Assembly (NCBI RefSeq): GCF_900240295.1
Contig: NZ_OEQB01000003.1
Coordinates: 1-64,000 of the forward strand
Origin: Megasphaera vaginalis (ex Bordigoni et al. 2020)
Lineage (GTDB): Bacteria > Bacillota > Negativicutes > Veillonellales > Megasphaeraceae
Direction of reading: 5' to 3'
DNA: 64,000 nt
The notes beneath the pieces were generated by a model. The model ran no database searches. It had not been told where the DNA came from and saw only the letters and a list, made by a program, of their open reading frames with translations. How positions within the stretch are numbered: position 1 is the first letter of the stretch; every line of letters starts with the position of its first letter. This document shows positions 47,245 to 57,403 of this stretch, piece after piece. A program made the translations under genes and the position numbers.

Positions 47245-48027
47245 CTAAAGAATTCCGACGTATTCAAGCAGCAATTTACCGATCAGAACCGTCGTCACCG
47301 TCAGCATGACATACCAAATAAACGACGAGCCCCTGCGGATCGCCAGACGCGAGCCGAAATAGGCGCCGCCGAAGATGGCCGCCGCCATTACCAGCCCCTG
47401 AAAATAAAGGATCTGCCGCCAATAGATAAGCAGGGCGAGAGAAGTCGCATTGCTCATCAGATTCAATACCTTCGCGTTCCCGGCTGAAACGATAAAATCA
47501 AAGCCGAGCATGGCAAAAGACATGATCAGAAATGTCCCCGTGCCGGGACCGACAAAGCCGTCGTAAGCGCCGATAAGAAAAGCGGCGGCTATCCCCTTGA
47601 CAAGGCGGTGCCGAATCGTTTCGGCCGACCGTACCTGCACGCCCAGATCACGTTTCGTAAAGACAAAAACGGCAGTGCCGATCAAGGCGGCGATGACGAT
47701 GGGACGCAAAAGAGCTGCAGAAAGAAAAACCATAAGCATACAACCCGCAGCCGCTCCTAAAAAAGTAAAAGGCAGTAATTTTTTCAGCAACGCCCTGTCG
47801 ACTTTTCCGGCACGCCAAAACTGCCAGGCACTCATGACGGCGCCAAAGGTGGCGGAAAATTTATTCGTTCCCAAGGCAAAGTGAGTGGGCATCCCCGACG
47901 CCAGCAACACCGGCAGGGAAACGAGACCGCCGCCGCCGGCAATGGAGTCGATAAAGCCGGCCAAAAAACCGCCGCCAAGGAGCAGCAAAAAAGTGTACAA
48001 AGACATTGTCATACCAAAAATTTCCAA
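47245..48027 (-). CDS. TauE/SafE (TSUP) family membrane transporter
   Basis: A 260-residue protein with about eight membrane spans and the duplicated family motifs GFIDSIAGGGGLVSLPVLL and GAYDGFVGPGTGTFL. The family carries sulfite, sulfonates or other small anions, usually outward; the substrate here is not determined. The start is probably TTG at 48027, preceded by GGGGGAAG; ATGs at 48012 and 48006 are alternatives. It follows yibQ by 14 bases. Confidence 0.88.
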   Translation of the reverse strand: MEIFGMTMSLYTFLLLLGGGFLAGFIDSIAGGGGLVSLPVLLASGMPTHFALGTNKFSATFGAVMSAWQFWRAGKVDRALLKKLLPFTFLGAAAGCMLMVFLSAALLRPIVIAALIGTAVFVFTKRDLGVQVRSAETIRHRLVKGIAAAFLIGAYDGFVGPGTGTFLIMSFAMLGFDFIVSAGNAKVLNLMSNATSLALLIYWRQILYFQGLVMAAAIFGGAYFGSRLAIRRGSSFIWYVMLTVTTVLIGKLLLEYVGIL

Positions 48028-48041
48028 GTTTCTTCCCCCAT

Positions 48042-49334
48042 TTACATCAGATCCGTCACAAAGACGAAATCGATTCCTTCATGATGCAATTCATCAATCA
48101 TTTCCCGAATGGCGGCAATCGTCTTCGCCCGGCAATGGCCGATAACGACGGCGCTGCCGTTGGCCTTGGCGATCCTGCCGGCCTGACGCAGCCGCTCCTT
48201 GACCGCTCCGACGTCGGCATCATTGTCGATAAACAAGTTGTTCCGCGTCTCCGGAACGCCCATGGCCTCTGCCGTCTGCGCCGCTACAGAAGCGCTGTTC
48301 GTACGGCTGTCCAGAAAAGAAAGACCCCGTTCCTTCAAAACGGCCATGACCGCCTTCATCGTCCTGCTGTCGGCGGTTGCCGCCGAACCTTGATGATTAT
48401 TCATGCCGACGGCATGAGGAACCTGATCGAGAAGTTCGGCCGTCGTCGCTTTGATTTTGCTGTCACTCATATCGCCGGAAATGAAGATCTCTTCCGACGA
48501 AGCCACATTCAGCGGTTCCATCGGCAAATGAACGATAATTCGGCGGCCCGCCTGATAACCGCTTTCGGCGCTTGCCGCCGTAGCCGACTTGAAAGGCATG
48601 ACGGCATAAGTCAATTTGACAGGCAACGCATTCAGCTCTTCAATGAGCCCCAAATTGCTGCCGCAGTCATCAATAACGATGGCCAGACGGCCTTCCGTTT
48701 TGACCGGCGACGCCGACGGCGCACTGCTCTTATTCTTTGCGGCATCCTTTCCCGCCGGCTTCGCGAGCGTATCCCTGACCGCCTTTGCCGCTGCGCTGTC
48801 CGTTCCGGAAGCCGCAACATAAATCTTAGCTACGACTAAAAAGAGCTGTTCTTTATCCAACATGTCAAAAAGCGCAATGTCGTATTCCGTCACCTCGCTG
48901 CCGCCGATCTGCTTGCTTTCCGTACGGTATAACGTCACTTTGCCGCCGCTTTTAGCCAACTCTTGCTCCAAAGCTTCCTTGGAAAATGACGGCGGCGGCG
49001 CAACAAAGACACTTTCCGTCGTCCAGAGAATCTTGCCGCCCGTCTGCCGCCGCGCCGCCTCCCGATCTTCGGTCTGCAACGTTTCCGCCGTATACCCCTG
49101 CGACTTCAGCCAGGCCGTCACTGCAGCTTGAATCTCACCGGACTCTTTCGTATAATCGGCGTTTTTTCCGTCATCCTCAGGCCCCTGCAATTCTTCAAAC
49201 GTCGTGTCGGCCAGCTTTTCTGACACCGTACCGCCGTTCAGCAGCCAATATGCTCCGATGCAGAGGGCGATCAGCAGGATCAAAACGGCTGCCGGTCTGA
49301 GCGAACCGCCTCTTTTTCTTTGCCTCATCATCAT
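48042..49334 (-). CDS. Divergent polysaccharide deacetylase family protein (YibQ-like)
   Basis: A 430-residue protein with an N-terminal membrane anchor (about 14-32), an unconserved stretch with a low-complexity Ala/Lys/Ser region near residue 200, and a C-terminal divergent deacetylase domain. That domain starts LAIVIDDCGSNL and has HLPMEPLN, NNHQGS and IGHCRAKT. It probably acts in the periplasm on a glycan, but activity in this family is poorly known. AGGAGG lies before three consecutive ATGs; the third (49328) is best spaced. Confidence 0.85.
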   Translation of the reverse strand: MMMRQRKRGGSLRPAAVLILLIALCIGAYWLLNGGTVSEKLADTTFEELQGPEDDGKNADYTKESGEIQAAVTAWLKSQGYTAETLQTEDREAARRQTGGKILWTTESVFVAPPPSFSKEALEQELAKSGGKVTLYRTESKQIGGSEVTEYDIALFDMLDKEQLFLVVAKIYVAASGTDSAAAKAVRDTLAKPAGKDAAKNKSSAPSASPVKTEGRLAIVIDDCGSNLGLIEELNALPVKLTYAVMPFKSATAASAESGYQAGRRIIVHLPMEPLNVASSEEIFISGDMSDSKIKATTAELLDQVPHAVGMNNHQGSAATADSRTMKAVMAVLKERGLSFLDSRTNSASVAAQTAEAMGVPETRNNLFIDNDADVGAVKERLRQAGRIAKANGSAVVIGHCRAKTIAAIREMIDELHHEGIDFVFVTDLM

Positions 49335-49344
49335 TCCTCCTAAA

Positions 49345-49381
49345 CAAAAAAGCGGCCAATACCTGCAGGTATTGCACCGCT
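49345..49381 (-). terminator. Terminator of the glycosyltransferase gene
   Basis: Minus-strand stem built on CAATACCTGCAGGTATTG with flanking CCGC/GCGG pairs, followed by TTTTTT. Confidence 0.85.
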
Positions 49382-49394
49382 CTTATCCGAAACG

Positions 49395-50552
49395 TCACAC
49401 AGACGGCTGTGAGTAAGGCCGTTCCGCACGGTCGGGCCATTTCCTTTCGGGCGCGAGCATTTGCATGACGCGCCGGCCAATACGCCGCGCGCCGTCACGA
49501 CGACAATTCAGAGCTGCCGCCGAAAGACGCTGCAACTTGTCGGGGTGTCCCAACAAATCGGCAACAACAACAGACAGCTGCTCCTTGCTCTTTACCCAGC
49601 AGGCGCAGCCTTTTTCCTGCATATACGAAGCGTTTGCCTCTTCCTGTCCCGGTATGGGACTGAACAGGACGAGCGGTACTTGCGCCGCCGCCGCTTCCGT
49701 ACAAGTCAGAGCGCCCGGCTTGGTAACGAGGAGCGAAGCATTGACCATCAGCTGCGCTATCTGATTCGTGTATCCCCACACGTCCACAGGGTGCCGCATG
49801 GTCTGCTTCAGCTGCGACAGCTCATCGAACAGATCGGCATTATGGCCCGTAACGACGGTAAAAGAATCAATCTCCGTCAAGCAGTCGAGAACGGAGAGGG
49901 ATTCCTTGATCGAACCCATTCCCAGACCGCCGCCCATGATCAATACGTTACGATTGCGGCGATGTCGTTCATCCCACTGCCAACGGTGCTGTAAAAATGT
50001 ATTGCGTACAGGAATGCCGGAAACCAAAACCCGGTTGCCGTCGACTCCCTGACCGATCAAAATTTCTTTCAGCTGCGACGCGGCGACGCAATATTGATCG
50101 ATCTGCGGATAGATCCAAAGCTGATGGATGGCAAAATCCGTGATTACGCCGACAAGGGGAACGGACAAGCGGTGCTGCCGCTTTAAAAGAGCTGCCGCCC
50201 CGGCGGGAAAAGGGTGCGTGAAAATGAGAATATCAGGTTTCCTGTCCGCCAACACGCGCAGCATTCGGCGTTTAAGTCCCCAGGCGATAAGAGTCTTTAC
50301 CGCCAGACCTTTCTTATACCCTTGAGAAGAATAATACATCAAATCGTAGAGAATGGGAAAAACATCGAGGATTTTAATGTACGTTTCCTTGACCAGATTG
50401 TCGAAGGAAAGAAAATCATTGGAAAGAAAGTCCAAATGCTCAACTTCACATTCTTCCGGTATGGTTCGCAAATATTCTTCTATCGCCCGTGCAGCCTGTG
50501 CGTGGCCTGTCCCGATGGAGGCAGACATGATCAGCACTTTTTTTCTAGCCAT
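49395..50552 (-). CDS. Glycosyltransferase, MGDG synthase/MurG-like (UgtP type)
   Basis: A 385-residue GT28-type enzyme. The N-terminal half has SASIGTGHAQAARAIEEYL, typical of diacylglycerol glucosyl/galactosyltransferases; the C-terminal half has IMGGGLGMGSI and TKPGALTCTEAAAAQVPLVL, the UDP-sugar binding region. It probably adds a sugar to a membrane lipid at the inner face of the inner membrane. The ATG at 50552 follows AGAGG; a GTG directly before it is less likely. Its transcript ends with a terminator. Confidence 0.88.
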   Translation of the reverse strand: MARKKVLIMSASIGTGHAQAARAIEEYLRTIPEECEVEHLDFLSNDFLSFDNLVKETYIKILDVFPILYDLMYYSSQGYKKGLAVKTLIAWGLKRRMLRVLADRKPDILIFTHPFPAGAAALLKRQHRLSVPLVGVITDFAIHQLWIYPQIDQYCVAASQLKEILIGQGVDGNRVLVSGIPVRNTFLQHRWQWDERHRRNRNVLIMGGGLGMGSIKESLSVLDCLTEIDSFTVVTGHNADLFDELSQLKQTMRHPVDVWGYTNQIAQLMVNASLLVTKPGALTCTEAAAAQVPLVLFSPIPGQEEANASYMQEKGCACWVKSKEQLSVVVADLLGHPDKLQRLSAAALNCRRDGARRIGRRVMQMLAPERKWPDRAERPYSQPSV

Positions 50553-50611
50553 CACTATTACCTCTCTTATGTGGAAAACGATACGCTGTATCTGCTGTAT
50601 ATGCAGGAAAA

Positions 50612-50640
50612 ATAAAGGGCCGTAACGAACAGCGGCCCTT
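50612..50640 (-). terminator. Terminator of hup
   Basis: Stem AAGGGCCG/CGGCCCTT with a T-rich tail on the minus strand, after the HU gene. Confidence 0.85.
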
Positions 50641-50651
50641 GTAGATACAAA

Positions 50652-50933
50652 TTATTTTTTCTTGTTAACTAAGTCTTTAAGCTGTTTGCCAGCCTTAAAC
50701 GCCGGTGTCTTAGAAGCTTTGATCTTGATAACTTCATTGTTGCGCGGATTACGTCCTTCACGAGCTTTGCGATGACGGACTTCAAAAGTACCGAAACCGA
50801 TAATCTGAACCTTATCACCTTTCTTCAGTGTTTCGCTGACCGATTCGAAAACAGCTTTCACAGCTTTTTCAGCATCTTTTTTTGTCAAATCGGATTTTTG
50901 AGCTACGCTAGCAATCAATTCAGTTTTGTTCAT
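50652..50933 (-). CDS. hup: DNA-binding protein HU
   Basis: A 93-residue histone-like protein. The helical dimerisation part ([14 protein letters not shown]) and the beta-arm motif [20 protein letters not shown] are intact, including the Asn-Pro that kinks DNA. AAAGGAGG precedes the ATG. It lies directly after the mazG gene, as in many Firmicutes. Confidence 0.97.
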   Translation of the reverse strand: MNKTELIASVAQKSDLTKKDAEKAVKAVFESVSETLKKGDKVQIIGFGTFEVRHRKAREGRNPRNNEVIKIKASKTPAFKAGKQLKDLVNKKK

Positions 50934-50982
50934 TACAAGTCCTCCTTTAATTAGTTACATCTATATAATAATCCGGCTAACC

Positions 50983-52440
50983 TCATAGACCGCGTTCGAT
51001 TGCTTTGGCGTCCTGCCAGAAACGATCCAGTTCTGCCAGTGTATAGTCTTCCCATTTTCGTTGCGAACGCAACACGCACTCTTCCACATGAGAAAACCTA
51101 CGGCGGAACTTACTGTTAGCACGATGTAACGCACATTCCGGTTCAATTTTATGCCGTCTGCATAAATTAGCCAAGACGAATAATACATCTCCTGCTTCTT
51201 CTTCAGCATGATCTGCATCGTTCTCTCCCAACGCTTCCCGCCATTCCGACAGCTCTTCTTCGAGCTTGTCCCAGACGGAAGCGTCTTCAGGCCATTCAAA
51301 ACCGACTTTCGCCGATTTTTCCTGCAGCTTCAGCGATTCAAGCAAGGCCGGCATTCCCTTGACGACTCCGTCCAAAAGATGCTGATGCCGCTGACGGCGC
51401 TCTCCCTGCTTAATTCTATCCCAGTTTAACACACTACCGCTACTATTTTCAAGGCTTTTTTCGCCAAAAACATGGGGATGACGGCGTATCATCTTTGTCG
51501 TCACATGATCCACAATTTCCTGTGCCGAAAAAAGTCCTCTTTCTTCTCCGATGCGGGCGTGAATCACGACCTGATAGAGGATATCGCCCAGTTCCTCGCA
51601 AATGCCTTCATCGTCGCCGGCATCAACGGCATCGAGCATTTCGTACACTTCTTCCAGCAGATACCGCCGCAGCGATTTATGGGTTTGCGCTTTGTCCCAA
51701 GGGCAGCCGGCTTCACCGCGGAGACGGGCCATGACGGAGACAAGGGGCGTCAGATCAAAGGGCAGCGAAGGTGAGGCCGGCCGCGGCAGTACCAAGCTCG
51801 TCAAATGATCGATCGTTTCCAACCTGTCCAATTCATACAACTTGACAGGCCTGACCGCTTCATCAGGCAAACTGATGTGATAAACGAGCAGCGCCTCGTA
51901 TTCGTCGCCATATATATCCATGAGGGCCAGTTTGACATCGGAGGCGACCTTTCTGTCATAGATCTGCGTGACGATAACCGGCGCCGCCGGCGGCAGCAAC
52001 GAAGCAATATCGCTGCTGTCGATGACGGTCAAGCCATTGACGGGATCGAGGCGAAGCCGTGTATACAACGTTTCCAGAAAACTCATTCCCGGCAACACTT
52101 CGACCGTTACCTCTGCTCTATTTCCCGCTGCTTCCAGAAGCTGCACCGTTTTTTCGGCGACGACGGGACTGCCGGGAACGGCATAGACGACATCGGTATC
52201 GGCCGCTTTCTGCAAAACATACTCGACGATTGCCGCGTAGACCGCCGCAAAGGAATCTCCCTGTTCGTAAAAACGATCCAGCGCTTCATACGGGATCCCC
52301 TCCTGATCCAACCGGGTGACGGAAGGGTGAATTGCCGTTCGCAGCAAAAGGCACGGCGCTTCCCGCATCGCCTGCATTGCCGCCACGGTGATCAGCCCCG
52401 CATCGCCGGGACCCAGCCCGACGATCCGTATTTTTTTCAT
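50983..52440 (-). CDS. mazG: Tetrapyrrole methylase-MazG fusion, nucleoside triphosphate pyrophosphohydrolase (YabN type)
   Basis: A 485-residue two-domain protein. Residues 1-220 form a methylase-like domain (VGLGPGDAGLITVAA). The rest is a tandem MazG domain: CPWDKAQTHKSLRRYLLEEVYE, EELGDILYQVV and a second EEEAGDVLFVLAN set. MazG removes pyrophosphate from unwanted NTPs. Fusion with the methylase-like domain is characteristic of Firmicute YabN. AAGGGGG precedes the ATG. It sits between the flippase gene and hup on one strand. Confidence 0.94.
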   Translation of the reverse strand: MKKIRIVGLGPGDAGLITVAAMQAMREAPCLLLRTAIHPSVTRLDQEGIPYEALDRFYEQGDSFAAVYAAIVEYVLQKAADTDVVYAVPGSPVVAEKTVQLLEAAGNRAEVTVEVLPGMSFLETLYTRLRLDPVNGLTVIDSSDIASLLPPAAPVIVTQIYDRKVASDVKLALMDIYGDEYEALLVYHISLPDEAVRPVKLYELDRLETIDHLTSLVLPRPASPSLPFDLTPLVSVMARLRGEAGCPWDKAQTHKSLRRYLLEEVYEMLDAVDAGDDEGICEELGDILYQVVIHARIGEERGLFSAQEIVDHVTTKMIRRHPHVFGEKSLENSSGSVLNWDRIKQGERRQRHQHLLDGVVKGMPALLESLKLQEKSAKVGFEWPEDASVWDKLEEELSEWREALGENDADHAEEEAGDVLFVLANLCRRHKIEPECALHRANSKFRRRFSHVEECVLRSQRKWEDYTLAELDRFWQDAKAIERGL

Positions 52441-52455
52441 ATCTGCATTTCCCCC

Positions 52456-54045
52456 TTATTTTCTTAAATGGTCCGATACGTTCTTCAACTTGGCGCCGAC
52501 AACAGGTATTTTTCCGACCAGTTCACTGTCGACGGCGCGAAAGGCCAATAGGCTGACAAGATAAACGACTGCCGCCGTGCCGATGGCCAAAAGTGTTGCC
52601 GCCGTATCCGGCAAAAGCGGTCCGGATATTTCCGAAACGATCCATGCCGTTCCCGCCATGGCCGCAGCGGACAGAAATATTTTCCCCAAGTGCAGCCAAT
52701 CCATTCGATAGGCGACATAACGGCCGGCAAACCAGAGATTCAAAGCGGCGGCAACAGCTAAATCCGCATTGGTCGCCCATGCGGCCCCTTCTTCCCCGAG
52801 CCAGGGGAGCGCGGTCAGGTACCAGCTCAATCCGATTTTCAGCACCGCTGCAACCAGAATGCAGTACAAGGGCACACAGGCCTTGCCGATCCCCTGCAAA
52901 AGGCCGCTCGTCACCTGCTGTACACCGATCAGAAAAGCGGCCAAAGAAAGAACGCAAATAGCGGGACCGGCGGCAGCCGTCCCATATAACAGTCGTGAAA
53001 TGGGCGTCGCCAGTACGGCAAGGCCGAAAAAAGAAGGGACTGTAATCAAGTTGGCAATGGCCATGGCGGCATGAGTCCGTCGCAGCACGTCGCTCCGCGT
53101 ACCGCCGGTATACGCCGCCGACACGGCCGGCACCAGGCTCGTGGACAACGCGATCGTCAAAATTGCCGGCAACTGGATCAGGCCGTTGGCCATACCGCTC
53201 AAATACCCGAAGTGCGTCGTCGCTTCCGAAATGGTATAGCCGGCTTCAGTCAAGCGGTGCGGCACGATAAAAAGATCGATACTGGCTACTGCCGGCAAGA
53301 GCATGTTGGCCGCCGCAACGGGAATCGCCAAGGTCAGCAGCCGCCGCACGATATGCAAAGACGATTCCCGCGCTGCCGCACCGTTAGACAAAGCGGCATA
53401 TTCCGCCGCACGCAAATGGCGAAAATAGAAAAAAAGCATAACGGCCAACCCGGCCGCAGCACCCGGAACGGCGCCAAAAGCGGCGCCAGCGGCAGCCTTC
53501 TCCAGTCCCGACGGAAACAGCAGAAAAGCCAGGGAAAGCATGACGCAAACACGGATGAACTGGTCGCACATTTGCGACACGGCAGTCGGCGTCATCAGCT
53601 GTAGCCCCTGAAAGTAACCGCGAAAGCAGCAGGTAACGATCGAAATGGCCAGCGCCGGCGCCAAAACGGCGAGGGAGAGCTGGACACGACCGTCGCTGAC
53701 GATACCGGCAGAGACGAGAATGGAGGCGGCAGGAATCATGGCGGCAGCCAACAAGACGCCGCAGCCGCCCAATGCCAACAGCGCTATCTTCAGTATCCGC
53801 CGTCCTTCTCCGTATGCGCTTTGCGACGCTTTCTCGGCGACAAGGATCGACACGGCAATAGGAATGCCGGCGCCGGCAATACTCAGCAGCAAAATGTAAA
53901 GCGGATAGGCCATTTGATAAAGACCGATGCCTTCACCGCCGAGAATACGCGACAGGAGTATCCGGTTGACGCCGCCCAGCATTTTGACAACAACGCCGGC
54001 AACAGTCAGGATCATGGCGCCTCGCAAAAAAGATGTCTTACGCAA
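52456..54045 (-). CDS. Lipid/polysaccharide flippase, MOP superfamily (SpoVB/MurJ-like)
   Basis: A complete 529-residue membrane protein with about 14 spans. The start is TTG at 54045, six bases after AGGAG; it overlaps the mfd stop by eight bases. Paralogous to the truncated protein at 201-1125 (shared SLVPA, FGYLSGM and LLQGIGKA segments). The position mfd-flippase-mazG matches the Firmicute order mfd-spoVT-spoVB-yabN without the sporulation regulator. It probably flips a lipid-linked cell wall or surface glycan precursor; whether it is the peptidoglycan flippase is open. Confidence 0.88.
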   Translation of the reverse strand: MRKTSFLRGAMILTVAGVVVKMLGGVNRILLSRILGGEGIGLYQMAYPLYILLLSIAGAGIPIAVSILVAEKASQSAYGEGRRILKIALLALGGCGVLLAAAMIPAASILVSAGIVSDGRVQLSLAVLAPALAISIVTCCFRGYFQGLQLMTPTAVSQMCDQFIRVCVMLSLAFLLFPSGLEKAAAGAAFGAVPGAAAGLAVMLFFYFRHLRAAEYAALSNGAAARESSLHIVRRLLTLAIPVAAANMLLPAVASIDLFIVPHRLTEAGYTISEATTHFGYLSGMANGLIQLPAILTIALSTSLVPAVSAAYTGGTRSDVLRRTHAAMAIANLITVPSFFGLAVLATPISRLLYGTAAAGPAICVLSLAAFLIGVQQVTSGLLQGIGKACVPLYCILVAAVLKIGLSWYLTALPWLGEEGAAWATNADLAVAAALNLWFAGRYVAYRMDWLHLGKIFLSAAAMAGTAWIVSEISGPLLPDTAATLLAIGTAAVVYLVSLLAFRAVDSELVGKIPVVGAKLKNVSDHLRK

Positions 54046-57000
54046 AGGACCTCTCCTTTCTTACTTTCTCAAAGCCTTGAAAAATGTATTCAATATAAGT
54101 CAATACATCGGGGATATTCTTCAGCGAAAACCGCAGCAGTGTCGGAATGCCCGGAACGGGACGGCAACGGCGCCGCAGAACCGGTTCCAACGCAGCTGCC
54201 GGCGGCATAACCGCTACCTCCTGCCATTTCAGTTCGATGTATTCCGCTTTTTGACCGATATAAACCAGGCCCAGAGAGCGTCCTTGCAGACGCAGCCGCG
54301 TAGCGAACAGAAGCGTCGCTACCGGACGCGTCGGTTTGCCATAGCGGTCGATCAGTTCTTTTTTCAACGCCGCCAACTCGTCTGTATTTCTGACCAGTGC
54401 CAACCGCTGGTACATTTCGATCTTCTGGCCGCCGTTTTCAATATAGGCGGCATCGATGAACGCATCGACATGAACTTCGAAGACCGTATGCAGCACAGGC
54501 TTTTCCCGCCGCTCCGCATGCCGCACTTTGGCGATGGCCTCTTCCAGCATCGTACAGTACATGGCAAAACCGACACTGGCTATATTACCGTGTTGTTCCC
54601 GTCCCAGCAGATTGCCGGCGCCGCGGATCTCCAGATCGCGCATGGCAATTTTAAAGCCCGAGCCCATTTCGGTAAATTCTTTTATCGCCTGCAAACGTTT
54701 TTCCGCCACTTCCGATAAAACCTTGTTACGACGGTAAAGAAAATAGGCATACGCCATCCGGTGACTTCGTCCGACGCGGCCGCGCATCTGGTAAAGCTGC
54801 GAAAGACCGAGCCTGTCGGCATCGTAGATGATGATCGTATTGGCGTTGGCAATATCCAAGCCGTTTTCGATCAAACTCGTGCACAGGAGGACATCGTATT
54901 TTCCTTCATAAAAATCGAACATTGTCTGTTCCAGCAGCGGACCAGTCATCTGTCCGTGCGCCGTACCGACAGCGATATCCGGCAACAGCGCTTCCAGTTC
55001 GAGACGCATGCGGTCAATCGAGGCGACGCGGTTATAAACGAAAAAGACTTGCCCGCCCCGTCTCTTTTCACGCATAACGGCATCGCGGACAATACGGGCA
55101 TCGTACTCGGTCACATATGTCTGTACCGGAAAACGGTCGATCGGCGCCGTATCGATGATGCACATCTGCCGCAAGTGGACAAGCGACATATGCAGTGTTC
55201 GCGGAATAGGCGTCGCACTTAGCGTAAGCACGTCGATGTGCGCAGACCAGGCCTTCCACTTCTCTTTTTGGGCAACGCCGAACCGCTGCTCTTCGTCAAC
55301 GACGAGAAGGCCGAGGTTTTTAAATTGCACATTTTTGTTCAAAATGCTGTGCGTTCCGATGAGGACATCGACGGCGCCGTCTGCGGTACGGGCCAGAATC
55401 GATTTCCGCTCTTTATACGAACGGAAACGATTGAGTACTTCACATTGAACGCCGAAGCTGCGGAACCGTTCGGTAAACGTCTTAAAATGCTGCTGCGCCA
55501 GCACCGTCGTCGGAACCAGCACAGCAACCTGCTTGCCGCCCATAACGGCCTTGAAAACGGCGCGGATGGCGACTTCCGTCTTGCCGAAACCGACATCGCC
55601 GCAGACAAGACAATCCATCGGCGCCGGTGCTTCCATGGCCGTCTTGATCTCCTGAACGGCCTTCAATTGATCCTGCGTCTCTTCATAAGGAAACGCTTCC
55701 TCGAATTCCTGTTGAAACGGCGTGTCCGGCGGAAAAGCAAACCCTTCTACGACCTCCCGTTTAGCATAAAGGGCCACCAGCTTTTCCGCCAGATCGTCAA
55801 TCGATTTTTGCGCTTTCGAACGCGCTTTCTGCCAATCGCTGCCACCCATACGGTGCAGCTTCGGCGTATCGCCTTCATTGCCGATATATCGCTGCAACAG
55901 CTCAAGCTGGTCTGTCGGCACATACAGGACATCCTGTCCGGCATAGTGAATCTCCAGATAATCTTTATGAACACCGTTAACGGCGATCGTCTTGATCCCG
56001 AGATAACGACCGATGCCGTGCATTTCGTGAACGACATAGTCGCCGCTCTTCAAATCGGTAAATGCGCTGATTTCCTGTGCTTTGCCGAAATGACGCCGCA
56101 GCCGTTTTTTCTGCATGCCGTAAACGTCACGTTCAGCAACGAATACCGTTTTGGCATAAGGAAGTTCGAACCCGTTGCCGATTTCACCGCTGACGATATA
56201 CATGCCGGGACCGGTCACTTCAATCTGCCCGTCGAGTTCCTTATAGGCCAAGCCGCACTGCCGCAGCCAGGCCGCAAGCGATCGGGACCGGTCACGGCCG
56301 GTCATGACGAAGATGACGCTGTATTCCTTCTGCAGCCATTCATGCAGCTCATCGGCAAGGAGATTGAATTGTTTTTGAAATGTAGCAACGATTTTTGCCG
56401 TAAAGCTCGTCACTGCCTGCGGCGCCAGTTCCGCAGCAGCCTGAGACAACAAGGAAAGGACAATCTCCGTCCCCTGCCGATTTTTGCCTGCCCACGTGCG
56501 CCACGGCGCCAGCTGGCGGCCGTACTCCGCCGTTTCGCCGAGACTCTTTTTTAACGCTTCGCGAATCCGGTTCGCTTCGTCCCAGATAATGACGCCGTTA
56601 GCCGCGTAATCAAGCAGTGTGTATTCACCGCCGTCAGCAGCCAATGACAACGGCAAAATACGCACAGACGAAAGAGTGCCGACAGAAGTCTGACTGATCG
56701 GGTCGAAGGGGCGGATGCTTTCAAGTCCGTCTCCGAAAAAGGCAAAGCGCAGCGGTTCTTCGTAATTGACCGCATAGATATCGATAATATCGCCGCGAAC
56801 CGAAAAATGACCGCGCCGCTCCACCATGTCGACGCGTTCATATCCATCGGCAACCAGATCCGTCAACAGCTTCTCCCGGTCATATTCAGCCCCGACCCGG
56901 AGAGCGACGGCACTGCTGTCGATCTGCTGCGGCCCGACGATATACTGCGCCGCTTCCTCTGCAGATGCCAGAACGATGATCGGCTTCTCTCCGCGAAGGC

Positions 57001-57322
57001 GACCCAATATTTCCATTTGCAGCGCTGCCCGTTCCATGCTCCTGGCAGTCGTATGAAAGGAAGCTCTGTCGCCGAAGGGAAACTCGTATATCTCCCGGCC
57101 GGCAGCAAAAAAGCGCAGATCCGTATGCCATGCCGCCACCTGTTCTTTCGTTGCCGCAACGATAAGCAAATGAGCAGGAGCAGCGGCAATGCCGCAGGCC
57201 GCAAAAGCAGCTTTGACTGAACCGCCGAGACCGTAAACGCCGTACCGCCCCGGTTTCGCAAAAAACGCAGCGCCGCTGCGTATACTGTCATCCGTTTCCA
57301 GGAAGGAAAATAAATGATTCAT
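54038..57322 (-). CDS. mfd: Transcription-repair coupling factor
   Basis: A 1094-residue translocase that removes stalled RNA polymerase and recruits UvrA. The order is an N-terminal UvrB-like module, a CarD-like polymerase interaction domain (GDYVVHEMHGIGRY, near residue 430), then RecG-like motor domains with CGDVGFGKTEVA (Walker A), VDEEQRFG (Walker B) and SATPIPRTL (motif III). A C-terminal TRCF domain follows. GAGGT precedes the ATG. The leader carries a 9-bp perfect hairpin (57342-57372). Confidence 0.96.
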   Translation of the reverse strand: MNHLFSFLETDDSIRSGAAFFAKPGRYGVYGLGGSVKAAFAACGIAAAPAHLLIVAATKEQVAAWHTDLRFFAAGREIYEFPFGDRASFHTTARSMERAALQMEILGRLRGEKPIIVLASAEEAAQYIVGPQQIDSSAVALRVGAEYDREKLLTDLVADGYERVDMVERRGHFSVRGDIIDIYAVNYEEPLRFAFFGDGLESIRPFDPISQTSVGTLSSVRILPLSLAADGGEYTLLDYAANGVIIWDEANRIREALKKSLGETAEYGRQLAPWRTWAGKNRQGTEIVLSLLSQAAAELAPQAVTSFTAKIVATFQKQFNLLADELHEWLQKEYSVIFVMTGRDRSRSLAAWLRQCGLAYKELDGQIEVTGPGMYIVSGEIGNGFELPYAKTVFVAERDVYGMQKKRLRRHFGKAQEISAFTDLKSGDYVVHEMHGIGRYLGIKTIAVNGVHKDYLEIHYAGQDVLYVPTDQLELLQRYIGNEGDTPKLHRMGGSDWQKARSKAQKSIDDLAEKLVALYAKREVVEGFAFPPDTPFQQEFEEAFPYEETQDQLKAVQEIKTAMEAPAPMDCLVCGDVGFGKTEVAIRAVFKAVMGGKQVAVLVPTTVLAQQHFKTFTERFRSFGVQCEVLNRFRSYKERKSILARTADGAVDVLIGTHSILNKNVQFKNLGLLVVDEEQRFGVAQKEKWKAWSAHIDVLTLSATPIPRTLHMSLVHLRQMCIIDTAPIDRFPVQTYVTEYDARIVRDAVMREKRRGGQVFFVYNRVASIDRMRLELEALLPDIAVGTAHGQMTGPLLEQTMFDFYEGKYDVLLCTSLIENGLDIANANTIIIYDADRLGLSQLYQMRGRVGRSHRMAYAYFLYRRNKVLSEVAEKRLQAIKEFTEMGSGFKIAMRDLEIRGAGNLLGREQHGNIASVGFAMYCTMLEEAIAKVRHAERREKPVLHTVFEVHVDAFIDAAYIENGGQKIEMYQRLALVRNTDELAALKKELIDRYGKPTRPVATLLFATRLRLQGRSLGLVYIGQKAEYIELKWQEVAVMPPAAALEPVLRRRCRPVPGIPTLLRFSLKNIPDVLTYIEYIFQGFEKVRKERSFA

Positions 57323-57341
57323 CCGTTTTTAACCTCACAAC

Positions 57342-57372
57342 AAAGGGGGCTTTAGGAAATCTAAAGCCCTTT
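57342..57372 (-). other. Hairpin in the mfd leader
   Basis: Stem GGGCTTTAG/CTAAAGCCC lies between the mfd promoter and start codon. The run after it on the minus strand (TTTGTTG) is too poor in T for a firm terminator call; attenuation is possible. Confidence 0.5.
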
Positions 57373-57403
57373 TGCATCCGTATGGTATTCATCTGTCTGA
57401 ACG

